This document shows positions 34,896-42,385 of a stretch of 64,000 nt of DNA, one piece after another. Numbering within the stretch: position 1 is the first letter of the stretch; every line of letters begins with the position of its first letter. The notes beneath the pieces were generated by a model, which was given only the letters and a program-made list of their open reading frames with translations, made no database searches and was not told the DNA's origin. Source of the DNA: CAVSMC01 sp963798655 (GTDB taxonomy: Bacteria; Pseudomonadota; Gammaproteobacteria; Burkholderiales; Casimicrobiaceae); NCBI GenBank assembly GCA_963798655.1, contig CAWCUH010000020.1, forward strand, positions 1 to 64,000, read 5' to 3'. The translations under genes were made by a program, and so were the position numbers.

Positions 34896-34940
34896 TGGAT
34901 CGCGCGGCGCGGGGCGGCTACGGCGGGCGCGCCGCGCGCT
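34883..34940. repeat. GC-rich palindromic intergenic repeat, family 2, copy B
   Basis: The head GGAAAACTTCTGATGGAT begins inside the yebC 3' end and is identical over 18 bases to the copy near 54152. The arms GCGCGGCGCG (34902-34911) and CGCGCCGCGC (34928-34937) can pair. The element separates yebC from the ruvC coding start and would form a hairpin in the joint transcript. Confidence 0.75.
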
Positions 34941-34966
34941 GCCGATGCCTGGCTCGGGATGATCGT

Positions 34967-35494
34967 TTGACGGTCAGGCGAATCCTCGGTATCGATCCCG
35001 GCTTGCGCGTCACCGGCTTCGGGCTGATCGTCTGCGACGGCAACAGGCTCACCTACATCACCAGCGGTTGCATACGCGCGAGCGGGGCGAGCCTGCCGTC
35101 ACGGCTCGGCGTCATCGCGCGCGATCTCGCGTACGTGATCGCGGAGGAGCATCCGAGCGAGGTCGCCGTCGAGAAGGTGTTCGTCAACATCAACCCGAAC
35201 TCGACGCTGCTGCTCGGACAGGCGCGCGGCGCGGCGATCGCCGCGGCGGTGCTCGCCGGCCTGCCGGTCAGCGAGTACACCGCCGGCCAGGTGAAGCAGG
35301 CGGTCGTCGGCAAAGGTCGCGCGCTGAAGCCGCAGGTGCAGGCGATGGTGACGCGGCTGCTCGCGCTGCCCGGTGCGCCGTCGCCCGATGCCGCGGACGC
35401 GCTCGCCTGCGCGATCTGCCACGCGCACGGCGCGAGCGGCCTGCAGCGGATGCGCCAGAGCGGATTCCGGATGCGCGCCGGCCGCCTCGTGTGA
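34967..35494 (+). CDS. ruvC: Crossover junction endodeoxyribonuclease RuvC
   Basis: RuvC cleaves Holliday junctions. Catalytic acidic residues include D10 (ILGIDPGLRVTGFG), E69 (VAVEKVFVNINP) and the Asp pair in SPDAADALACAICHAH. The TTG at 34967 is chosen because it gives LTVRRILGIDPG, close to the usual N-terminus. An ATG at 34895 overlapping the yebC stop is in frame but would add 24 residues encoded mostly by a palindromic repeat. 175 aa. The GTG of the HAD gene overlaps its stop. Confidence 0.93.
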   Translation: MTVRRILGIDPGLRVTGFGLIVCDGNRLTYITSGCIRASGASLPSRLGVIARDLAYVIAEEHPSEVAVEKVFVNINPNSTLLLGQARGAAIAAAVLAGLPVSEYTAGQVKQAVVGKGRALKPQVQAMVTRLLALPGAPSPDAADALACAICHAHGASGLQRMRQSGFRMRAGRLV

Positions 35495-36186
35495 CCGTTG
35501 CGCTCGCGCCGCGGCCGGCCTGCCGGCCCGCCGCGGTGATCCTCGACATGGATGGCCTGCTGCTCGACACCGAGCCGCTCGCGGTGCAGGCGTGGCACGA
35601 CGCGGCCGCTACGCTCGGCGTCACGTTCGACGCCGGGCTCGCGCACTCGCTGATCGGGCGTAACTGGGCGGACTGCTGCGCGCTCGTACGCGGCGGCAGC
35701 GACGCCGATTATCCGGTGGACGCGCTGCTCGCGACGTGGCATGCGGCGTACGACGCAATCGTTGCGCGCGACGGCGTTGCGCTGAAGCCCGGCGTGCACG
35801 AGCTGCTCGACTGGCTCGACGACGTGGCGATCCCGCGTGCGGTCGCGACGTCCACGCGACGCTCGCGCGCGCAGGCGAAGCTCGAGCGCGCCGGTCTGTG
35901 GACGCGCGTCGACGCGCTCGTCGGCGGCGACGAGGTCGCCCGCGGCAAGCCGGCACCGGACATCGTGATCGCCACCGCGTCGAAGCTCGGCGTCGATACG
36001 CCGGCATGCGTCGTCATCGAAGATTCCGAGCCGGGTGCGCGCGCGGCGCTCGCCGCGCGCGCCGCGCCGATCATCGTGCCCGATCTCGTTGCGCCGTCCG
36101 ACGCATTGCTCGCGCTGGAGCCGCTCGTTTTCGCCTCGCTCACCGAGGTGCGCGCGCATCTCGCCACGTTGCCCTGCATGCGATAA
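35491..36186 (+). CDS. HAD-superfamily phosphatase (beta-phosphoglucomutase/CbbY-like)
   Basis: HAD hydrolase with nucleophile motif ILDMDGLLLDTEPLAVQAW (about residues 16-34), threonine/serine motif ATSTRRSRAQAKLERAG, lysine GKPAPDIVIATASKLG and acidic motif VIEDSEPGARAAL. The helical cap between motifs I and II is the C1 type seen in phosphosugar phosphatases. 231 aa, GTG start overlapping the ruvC stop. Substrate unknown. Its presence between ruvC and ruvA is unusual. Confidence 0.9.
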   Translation: MTVALAPRPACRPAAVILDMDGLLLDTEPLAVQAWHDAAATLGVTFDAGLAHSLIGRNWADCCALVRGGSDADYPVDALLATWHAAYDAIVARDGVALKPGVHELLDWLDDVAIPRAVATSTRRSRAQAKLERAGLWTRVDALVGGDEVARGKPAPDIVIATASKLGVDTPACVVIEDSEPGARAALAARAAPIIVPDLVAPSDALLALEPLVFASLTEVRAHLATLPCMR

Positions 36187-36216
36187 TCCCGCGGTGCTGC
36201 GCGCGTCGCCCTCGCC

Positions 36217-36798
36217 ATGATCGGCCGTCTTTCGGGACTTCTCGTCGAGAAGAACCCGCCGCAGATCCTGCTCGACGTACAGGGCGTCGCCTACGAAGTC
36301 GACGTGCCGATGAGCACGTTCTACAACCTGCCCGCGACCGGCGAGCGATGCACGCTGCTCACGCATCTCGTCGTGCGCGAGGATGCGCATCTGCTGTACG
36401 GCTTCGGCACCGAGACGGAGCGGCGGACATTTCGTCAGCTGACGAAGATCAGCGGCATCGGCGCGAAGATCGCGCTCGCCGTGCTGTCGGGCCTGTCGGT
36501 GGCGGAGCTCGCGCAGGCGGTGACGATGCAGGAGAGCGGACGGCTCACCAAGGTGCCGGGCATCGGCAAGAAGACGGCCGAGCGCATCCTGCTCGAGCTC
36601 AAGGACAAGCTCGGCACCGACGTGACGACAGCGGTCGGCGTGGGCCGTCCGCCGCCGCCATCGTCCGACGTGCTGCACGCGCTGCTCGCGCTCGGTTACA
36701 GCGAGAAGGAAGCGCTTGCGAGCGTCAAGCAACTTCCCGACGGCGTCGCGGTCGCAGACGGCATCCGCCAGGCATTGAAGACACTCGCCAAGGTCTAG
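36217..36798 (+). CDS. ruvA: Holliday junction DNA helicase subunit RuvA
   Basis: RuvA binds four-way junctions and loads RuvB. Domain I starts MIGRLSGLLVEKNPPQILLDVQGVAYEVDVP. Two helix-hairpin-helix motifs, KISGIGAKIALAVLSG and KVPGIGKKTAERILLELKD (about residues 74-89 and 109-127), contact DNA. The C-terminal RuvB-binding domain (ALLALGYSEKEALASVKQLP) is intact. 193 aa. Confidence 0.97.
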   Translation: MIGRLSGLLVEKNPPQILLDVQGVAYEVDVPMSTFYNLPATGERCTLLTHLVVREDAHLLYGFGTETERRTFRQLTKISGIGAKIALAVLSGLSVAELAQAVTMQESGRLTKVPGIGKKTAERILLELKDKLGTDVTTAVGVGRPPPPSSDVLHALLALGYSEKEALASVKQLPDGVAVADGIRQALKTLAKV

Positions 36799-36803
36799 CT
36801 GCG

Positions 36804-36900
36804 ATGAGCTCCGAGCGACAGGGCTTCCTGCGCGATTTGAAGGTGCCGCCGTCGCTGGTCCGGCGCGGCCTGGAACTGTGGCCGCCGTTCCTCGGCGCGG
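36804..36900 (+). pseudogene. N-terminal remnant of a DUF4442 (thioesterase-like) gene between ruvA and ruvB
   Basis: An open frame beginning 6 bases after ruvA encodes MSSERQGFLRDLKVPPSL followed by VRRGLELWPPFLGAG. The last segment matches the opening of DUF4442 hotdog-fold proteins (about 150 aa), in which a LWPPFxGAGI stretch is followed by the hotdog domain. Here the match stops after GAG, and after about 45 more bases the ruvB ATG begins. The frame itself runs on to 36959 inside ruvB without family resemblance. It looks like a gene that lost most of its body by deletion. The similarity is judged from memory of the family. Confidence 0.6.
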
Positions 36901-36934
36901 GCGCGGCGCAGGCAGACGGCGTAGGATTCGCGCG

Positions 36935-37987
36935 ATGGCGATCGAGAGCGACGAGCTGAAGCGCGTGGTCGGCGGCGCGCTCACCGGCGTGCACGAGGAC
37001 GTCGTCGAGCGCGCGCTGCGGCCGCGGAAACTTGACGAATACGTCGGCCAGCAGAAGATCCGAGGCCAGCTGTCGATCTTCATCGAGGCCGCGCGCAAGC
37101 GCAAGGAATCGCTCGACCACGTGCTGCTGTTCGGCCCGCCGGGACTCGGCAAGACGACGCTGTCGCACATCATCGCGCACGAGCTCGGCGTCAACCTGCG
37201 ACAGACGTCCGGGCCGGTGCTCGAGCGCGCGGGCGACCTCGCCGCGCTGCTGACGAACCTGGAGCCGCACGACGTCCTCTTCATCGATGAAATCCACCGG
37301 CTGTCGCCCGTCGTCGAGGAGATCCTGTACCCGGCGCTCGAGGACTTCCAGATCGACATCATGATCGGCGAAGGCCCGGCGGCGCGAAGCGTCAAGCTCG
37401 ACCTTCCGCCCTTCACGCTGGTCGGCGCGACGACGCGCGCCGGCATGCTGACCAACCCGCTGCGCGACCGCTTCGGCATCGTCGCGCGGCTCGAGTTCTA
37501 TTCGCCGGCCGAGCTCACGCAGATCGTCACCCGATCGGCGAAGCTGCTCGACATCGCGATTGATCCCGCCGGTGCTCTCGAGATCGCGCGCCGCTCGCGC
37601 GGAACGCCGCGCGTGGCGAACCGCCTGCTTCGCCGCGTGCGCGACTTCGCCGAAGTGCGCGCCGGCGGCGAGATTACCGCGGCTGTCGCCGACGCCGCGC
37701 TCGCGATGCTCGACGTCGACGCGTCGGGCCTCGACGTGATGGACCGCAAGCTGCTGCACACGGTCGTCGACAAGTTCTCCGGCGGGCCGGTCGGCGTCGA
37801 CAACCTCGCCGCGGCCATCGGCGAGGAGCGCGACACGATCGAGGACGTGCTCGAGCCGTTCCTGATCCAGCAGGGATTCCTGCAGCGCACGTCGCGCGGA
37901 CGCATCGCCACTGCGCTTGCGTTTCGCCATTTCGGGCTGACTGCGCCGAACGGCGGCGCCGCAGCCGATCTCTTTCCGGGCGAATGA
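36935..37987 (+). CDS. ruvB: Holliday junction branch migration ATPase RuvB
   Basis: RuvB is the hexameric AAA+ motor. Walker A GPPGLGKT lies at residues 67-74, Walker B VLFIDEIH at 113-120, and sensor 1 GATTRAGMLTNPLRDRFGI with the arginine finger follow. The winged-helix domain ends FLIQQGFLQRTSRGRIAT. The start at 36935 (MAIESDELKRVV) is the first ATG in front of conserved sequence. 350 aa; overlaps ybgC by 4 bases. Confidence 0.97.
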   Translation: MAIESDELKRVVGGALTGVHEDVVERALRPRKLDEYVGQQKIRGQLSIFIEAARKRKESLDHVLLFGPPGLGKTTLSHIIAHELGVNLRQTSGPVLERAGDLAALLTNLEPHDVLFIDEIHRLSPVVEEILYPALEDFQIDIMIGEGPAARSVKLDLPPFTLVGATTRAGMLTNPLRDRFGIVARLEFYSPAELTQIVTRSAKLLDIAIDPAGALEIARRSRGTPRVANRLLRRVRDFAEVRAGGEITAAVADAALAMLDVDASGLDVMDRKLLHTVVDKFSGGPVGVDNLAAAIGEERDTIEDVLEPFLIQQGFLQRTSRGRIATALAFRHFGLTAPNGGAAADLFPGE

Positions 37988-38403
37988 GCGGACGGCCGGG
38001 CACTGTGCCGTACACGTTCGCCGTGCGCGTCTACTACGAAGACACCGACGCCGGCGGCGTCGTGTACTACGCGAACTACCTGAAGTTCATGGAGCGCGCA
38101 CGCACGGAGTGGCTGTCGGCGCTCGGGTTCGACGTGGCGGCGCTCGCGCGCGACGCCGGCGTCGCGTTCGTCGTCCGTCGCGCCGACATCGAGTTCCGCG
38201 CGCCTGCGCGGCTGTCCGAGCGTCTCGACGTGAGCGTCGCGATCGTCGAGCGCGGCCACGCGAGCCTCGTCGTCGCGCAGCAGGTGCGCCGGGGAAGCGA
38301 CGTCATCGCCGACGCGCGCATCACGCTCGCCTGCGTCGAGCCGAGTACGTGGCGCCCCGCGCGCGTTCCCGCGCCGCTTGGCCGAAGCATGGAGAACCGT
38401 TGA
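37984..38403 (+). CDS. ybgC: Tol-Pal system acyl-CoA thioesterase YbgC
   Basis: This hotdog thioesterase contains VRVYYEDTDAGGVVYYANYLKFMERARTEWL, with the catalytic Asp at about residue 20. Relatives act on acyl-CoA or acyl-ACP, and the gene is a fixed member of tol-pal operons. 139 aa. It overlaps ruvB (ATGA) and tolQ (TTGA), linking the recombination and Tol genes in one unit. Confidence 0.94.
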   Translation: MSGRPGTVPYTFAVRVYYEDTDAGGVVYYANYLKFMERARTEWLSALGFDVAALARDAGVAFVVRRADIEFRAPARLSERLDVSVAIVERGHASLVVAQQVRRGSDVIADARITLACVEPSTWRPARVPAPLGRSMENR

Positions 38404-39068
38404 ACGTCCATCCCGATCTCTCGTTCCTCGTGCTGATCCAGCACGCATCGGTCGTCGTACAGGCGATCCTTGCACTGCTCGCCGCCGTGTCGCTGTGGTC
38501 GTGGTGGCGCATCTTCATGAAGCGCTTCCAGCTCGCGCGCGCCGCGCGCGACGCCGATGCGTTCGAAGACCAGTTCTGGAAAGGCGGCGACCTGCTCGAC
38601 CTCTACCAGCAGACGAGCCAGGCGCGCGCGAACGGTGGCCTCGCGCAGATCTTCACCGCCGGCTTCCGCGAGTTCTCGAAGCACCGCAAGCAGGGCAGCA
38701 CCGCGACGGTGACGATGGACAGCGCACGCCGCGCGATGCGCGCCGCGTACCAGCGGGAGCTCGACACGCTGGACGCGTATCTGTCCGGGCTCGCGACGGT
38801 CGGCTCGGTGAGCCCGTACGTGGGATTGTTCGGGACCGTGTGGGGCATCATGAACGCGTTCCGCGGACTCTCGAACGTGAGCCAGGCGACGCTCGCGAGC
38901 GTCGCGCCCGGCATCGCCGAGGCGCTGGTCGCCACCGCGATCGGGTTGTTCGCGGCGATTCCCGCGGTCGTCGCGTACAACCGCTACACGCACGACGTGG
39001 ATCGTCTCGCCGTGCGCTACGAGACGTTCATCGAGGAATTCTCGAACATCCTTCAGCGGCAAGGCTAA
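38400..39068 (+). CDS. tolQ: Tol-Pal system proton channel subunit TolQ
   Basis: TolQ with TolR forms the inner-membrane proton-driven motor of Tol-Pal. Three helices are visible: about residues 10-32, 130-150 (VGSVSPYVGLFGTVWGIMNAF) and 165-185 (GIAEALVATAIGLFAAIPAVVAYN). The start is the TTG at 38400 overlapping the ybgC stop; no ATG precedes VHPDLSFLVLIQHAS. 222 aa. Confidence 0.94.
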   Translation: MNVHPDLSFLVLIQHASVVVQAILALLAAVSLWSWWRIFMKRFQLARAARDADAFEDQFWKGGDLLDLYQQTSQARANGGLAQIFTAGFREFSKHRKQGSTATVTMDSARRAMRAAYQRELDTLDAYLSGLATVGSVSPYVGLFGTVWGIMNAFRGLSNVSQATLASVAPGIAEALVATAIGLFAAIPAVVAYNRYTHDVDRLAVRYETFIEEFSNILQRQG

Positions 39069-39078
39069 GGGCCGGTCG

Positions 39079-39492
39079 ATGCGACGCGCGCGCAAGCAGA
39101 TGAACCAGATCAACGTCGTTCCCTACATCGACGTGATGCTGGTGCTGCTCGTCATCTTCATGATCACGGCGCCGCTGATCAATCCGGGCGAGATCGAGCT
39201 GCCGTCGGTCGGACAGAAGCTCGCGACACCGGCGCAGCCGCTCGAGGTCACGCTGAAGAACGACCGGACGCTCACGCTGCGCGACGCGCAGGCGGGCGGC
39301 GCTGCGTTCAACGTGTCGCGCGACGAGCTCGTCGAGCGCATCCGCACGAAGCAGGCGCGCGCGCCCGACCAGCCGGTCGTCATCGCCGCCGACCGCAACG
39401 CGCGCTACGAGGACGTGCTCGCGATCCTCGACCTGCTGCAGCGTAACGGCGCGAAGCGCGTCGGCCTGCTTGCTCGGCCGCCGGGAAGCTGA
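39079..39492 (+). CDS. tolR: Tol-Pal system subunit TolR
   Basis: TolR has one N-terminal helix after a short basic leader: NQINVVPYIDVMLVLLVIFMITAPL, with the proton-carrying Asp of helix 1 at about residue 18. A periplasmic ExbD-like domain follows. 137 aa. 10 bases after tolQ and 4 before tolA. Confidence 0.95.
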   Translation: MRRARKQMNQINVVPYIDVMLVLLVIFMITAPLINPGEIELPSVGQKLATPAQPLEVTLKNDRTLTLRDAQAGGAAFNVSRDELVERIRTKQARAPDQPVVIAADRNARYEDVLAILDLLQRNGAKRVGLLARPPGS

Positions 39493-39496
39493 CCGG

Positions 39497-40390
39497 ATGC
39501 CGCGCGACGGCCGACCGCGGCGCGCGCCGCGCATTCCCGGCCGATGGCGTGCGCTTGCGCTTGCGCTCGCCGTGCACGCGATCTTCGTCGTCGTGCTCGT
39601 GTTCTCGCTGCGCTGGCAGAACCGCGCCTCGGAGCCGATCTCCGCCGAGCTGTACGCACCGCCGACGAAGAGCGTCGTCGAAAAGCCGAAGGCGGAGCCA
39701 AAGCCGCCGCCCGAGCCACCGAAGCCCGAGCCACCGAAGCCCGAGCCGCCGAAGCCCGAGCCAATGAAGCCCGAGCCAACGAAGCCCGAGCCACCGAAGC
39801 CAGCGCCCAAGGTCGAGAAGCCCGATACGCGTGCAGCCGACATTGCGCTCAAGAAGAAGCAGGACGAGGAGAGACGGCAGCGCGAGGAGACCGAGCGCCA
39901 GAAGCAGGAGCGGGCGCGGCAGGAGCAGGCGCGGCAGGAGCAGGCGCGGCGCGAAGCGGAGAAGAAGGCGGCCGACGAAAAGCGGGCCGCCGAAGCGCGC
40001 GAGCGTCAGGCGCGCGAGGCCGAGGCGCTGCGCGCGCAAGCCGAGCGCGAGCAGACGGCCGCAGCCGAGGCGGCCGCGCGCGCGCGCGCGCAGGCGGAAG
40101 CGACGGCACGCACGCGCGCCGAGTCCGACTGGATCCGCCGCATTCAGGCGAAGGTCAAGGGCAATGTGATCCTGCCGCTGGAACTCGCCGGCAATCCGGA
40201 GGCGATCTTCGATGTCGTGCAGCTGCCGACCGGCGAGATCATCGACGTGACGCTGCGCAAGTCGAGCGGCGTGCGCGCTTACGACGACGCCGTGCAGCGC
40301 GCGATCCTCAAGTCGTCGCCGCTGCCGCGGCCCGATCGGCCGGACCTCTTTCAGCGAACGCTGACGCTGAAGTTCAGGCCGCTGGACTGA
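39497..40390 (+). CDS. tolA: Tol-Pal system protein TolA
   Basis: TolA spans the periplasm from the TolQR motor to the outer membrane. An N-terminal helix lies at about residues 19-37 (RALALALAVHAIFVVVLVFSL). It is followed by a PKPEP repeat region (about 55-105), a long charged Ala/Arg/Glu/Gln helix (about 110-215) and a C-terminal TonB-like domain with WIRRIQAKVKGNVILP and SSGVRAYDDAVQRAIL. 297 aa. tolB and pal, which normally follow, are absent here. Confidence 0.92.
   Translation: MPRDGRPRRAPRIPGRWRALALALAVHAIFVVVLVFSLRWQNRASEPISAELYAPPTKSVVEKPKAEPKPPPEPPKPEPPKPEPPKPEPMKPEPTKPEPPKPAPKVEKPDTRAADIALKKKQDEERRQREETERQKQERARQEQARQEQARREAEKKAADEKRAAEARERQAREAEALRAQAEREQTAAAEAAARARAQAEATARTRAESDWIRRIQAKVKGNVILPLELAGNPEAIFDVVQLPTGEIIDVTLRKSSGVRAYDDAVQRAILKSSPLPRPDRPDLFQRTLTLKFRPLD
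39712..39800 (+). repeat. 15-bp tandem repeats coding the PKPEP stretch of TolA
   Basis: A unit close to CCCGAGCCACCGAAG recurs about six times in a row with small changes (ACCG, GCCG, AATG, AACG). It encodes repeated Pro-Lys-Pro-Glu-Pro. A second 15-bp repeat based on GCGCGGCAGGAGCAG follows at about 39912-39950, coding RQEQA. Such repeats can change copy number between strains. Confidence 0.8.
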
Positions 40391-40396
40391 CGAGCG

Positions 40397-40461
40397 TCCC
40401 GCGTACGCGGGAATAATCGAGTGTCTTTCAACGAACGTCGCTGGTCCCCGCGTCGCGCGGG
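40397..40461. terminator. Two GC hairpins between convergent tolA and the PilZ-like gene
   Basis: A 16-base perfect palindrome TCCCGCGTACGCGGGA lies at 40397-40412. A second hairpin, CCCGCG-TCG-CGCGGG, lies at 40447-40461. They occupy the 81-base convergent spacer and probably end transcription from both sides, though neither has a long T-run. Confidence 0.5.
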
Positions 40462-40471
40462 CACGATCGGC

Positions 40472-42163
40472 CTAAACCTTGGCTTTCTTCTCCAGGATCT
40501 GCATCGATGCCCAGCTCCAGTCGGCGCGCTGCTCGACCAGGTTGCGCAGCGCGAACGTGTAGACCGAGCGTCCCGTCGTGAGCATCAGCTGGCGTCCTTC
40601 CGAATACTCGGACGTCGGCACGATCAGCGTCTTCACCGCGAGCGGCTTGTCGGGGCGCGACGGCGGCGGCAGGTACAGGCCGTCGAAGCGCGCACCCATG
40701 GTCGACACGTCGATGCCGTCCACCTCGATCCCCATGGTCTCGCGCATGTCACGCTTCGCGTTCAGCGTGACGGCGACGACGCGCTCGGCGATGATCGAAA
40801 CGCCCGCCTCGACTTCGTCGTTCGACACCTTGTTCAATCGGCGCACGACGCCGAGCACCCAGTCGGTCACGTCCGATTGTCGAACGGCCACGAGCGCGCC
40901 GAGCGCGAGGCTCTGGCCGATGCCGCCCGACGCCGCGATGCGCAGCCCGGCGACGCTGCGGTCCTTCACCTGCCACATCGGGTCCGAGAACGAGCCGATT
41001 GACGCGGCGAGCGTGTCGTGCTCGTCGGCGCTGCGCCGGCGCACGCGCGGCCCGCCCGACACCTCGTAGACCTCGATCTGCTCGTGGGACTGCTCGGCGG
41101 CGATGTCGTTGATGTCCCTCGCGGCGAGATCGGCGCAAATGCGTGCGAGGCCCACGCGCACCTTCGCCGCGGCGGCGACGGGAATTCTCGGGTCGCGCCG
41201 AAGGTCGACGTGCAGATTCGGCGCAATCGCCGGGCGCACGCGCTCGAGAATCGACACGCGCTGCTGGTTGATCAAAGCTGCGGGACCCTGGTCCGTCGCC
41301 TCGGCTTGCCGCAGCGCGTGGATCGCGCGCTCGAGTTGCTCGGCGAGCGGCGTCGTGTCGAGGTAGCGCATCATCGAGCCCGCGTCGTTGCCCGTCCGAC
41401 GCACGAGGCCGGCCTTGCCGGCGACGTCGACGAAGAAGCCTTCCGGCGAGCGCGGAACCGCGTCGAGGGAGAGCTTGCGGCTCCACGCGCGAAGCTGCGC
41501 GCTCGCCCAATCGAGCTCTGCCGGCGAGAGGTTGCCGGTGTTGAGCTGGTGGATCAGCAGCACGAACACGAATTCCTGCTCGATCGTCCACTGCGTGGCG
41601 TTCGGCCCGGCAGCGGCGAGCGCCGCCGGCACGCGGTCGATGCCGAGTTCGGTCGCGCGCATGTACAACCGGTGAAGGTCGAGCCACTTCGCGGGAATCC
41701 AGCGCTCGAAGCGGAACACGCGCAGCTTTGCGTCGGTGCCGTAGTAGTGGATGAGCCGCGAGAACAGCGTCGGTATCAGCGGCTTCCAGCGCGGATTGCC
41801 GGGCTGCGCGAGCGCATGCTCGAGCGCCGTCTGGTACGAATACATGAAGCCCTGAACCATGTCGAACACCGCCTGCCAGATACGCTCGGCGAGGCGCGCG
41901 GACGCGTCGACGTTCTCGACGTACTGCTTGATCAGCTGCCGGCGATCGGCGGCAAGCGCGGCGTCGAGGAACTCGATCGCGGCGACGCGGCTCGCATCCA
42001 CCGCCTTGCGTGAAGTGCGCAGTCCCTCGAACGCGCGCATGACGCTCTGCTGGCGGCCGATGACGTCGAGCGTCGGCAGCTCGCGCAGCCACGCGGATGC
42101 GCTGCGCGGCGAGGCGAGCGGATCGGTGACATCCCTGGCAGAGGCGGTGAGGAACCCGAACAT
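40472..42163 (-). CDS. Conserved large protein with a possible C-terminal PilZ-like domain
   Basis: Not firmly recognised. The start at 42163 (MFGFLTASARDVTDPLASP) is preferred over a GTG-type start 33 codons upstream. About residues 1-330 are helical, without membrane segments, and include RLIHYYGTDAKLRVFRFERWIPAKWLDLHRLY. The last 140 residues (DRSVAGLRIAA, LGALVAVRQSDVTDWVLGVVRRL) have the spacing of a PilZ-type beta barrel, but the c-di-GMP RxxxR motif is not clearly seen. Similar proteins of about 560-600 aa occur in Betaproteobacteria. It is cytoplasmic and monocistronic, convergent with tolA. Function unknown. Confidence 0.7.
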   Translation of the reverse strand: MFGFLTASARDVTDPLASPRSASAWLRELPTLDVIGRQQSVMRAFEGLRTSRKAVDASRVAAIEFLDAALAADRRQLIKQYVENVDASARLAERIWQAVFDMVQGFMYSYQTALEHALAQPGNPRWKPLIPTLFSRLIHYYGTDAKLRVFRFERWIPAKWLDLHRLYMRATELGIDRVPAALAAAGPNATQWTIEQEFVFVLLIHQLNTGNLSPAELDWASAQLRAWSRKLSLDAVPRSPEGFFVDVAGKAGLVRRTGNDAGSMMRYLDTTPLAEQLERAIHALRQAEATDQGPAALINQQRVSILERVRPAIAPNLHVDLRRDPRIPVAAAAKVRVGLARICADLAARDINDIAAEQSHEQIEVYEVSGGPRVRRRSADEHDTLAASIGSFSDPMWQVKDRSVAGLRIAASGGIGQSLALGALVAVRQSDVTDWVLGVVRRLNKVSNDEVEAGVSIIAERVVAVTLNAKRDMRETMGIEVDGIDVSTMGARFDGLYLPPPSRPDKPLAVKTLIVPTSEYSEGRQLMLTTGRSVYTFALRNLVEQRADWSWASMQILEKKAKV

Positions 42164-42297
42164 GGACTCGTTTAGGCGCGTTGCGACGCCCGCGACATCA
42201 ACGATGCGCGGCGGACGGCGCAATTCGGTCCGCGGAACGCGCAACTGTCTTTTATAGACCAATTCATCAGGGGGCGCAAAACGGGCGTGCTGTTTGC

Positions 42298-42303
42298 TAC
42301 AAT
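42298..42303 (+). promoter_or_regulatory. -10-like box (TACAAT) for the FKBP gene
   Basis: TACAAT within TTTGCTACAATTTGCGG lies 82 bases before the FKBP ATG in an A+T-richer stretch of the 222-base divergent spacer. No good -35 was found. Nothing else was recognised in that spacer. Confidence 0.4.
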
Positions 42304-42385
42304 TTGCGGTCCGGCCGAGTCATGTCGTGCCACCGTTCGGCATGTGGCCTGGCCATTCGCCATCGTTCGAACAAGCAGGAGCACC

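Noticed and set aside
34895..34966. ATG-started N-terminal extension of RuvC
   Set aside because: The 24 extra residues come largely from a palindromic repeat, while family proteins begin at the ILGIDPG strand. TTG at 34967 fits better, though the extension cannot be fully excluded.
39712..39950. CRISPR-like or phase-variable array
   Set aside because: The 15-bp repeats are in frame within tolA and encode known TolA low-complexity regions; there are no spacers.
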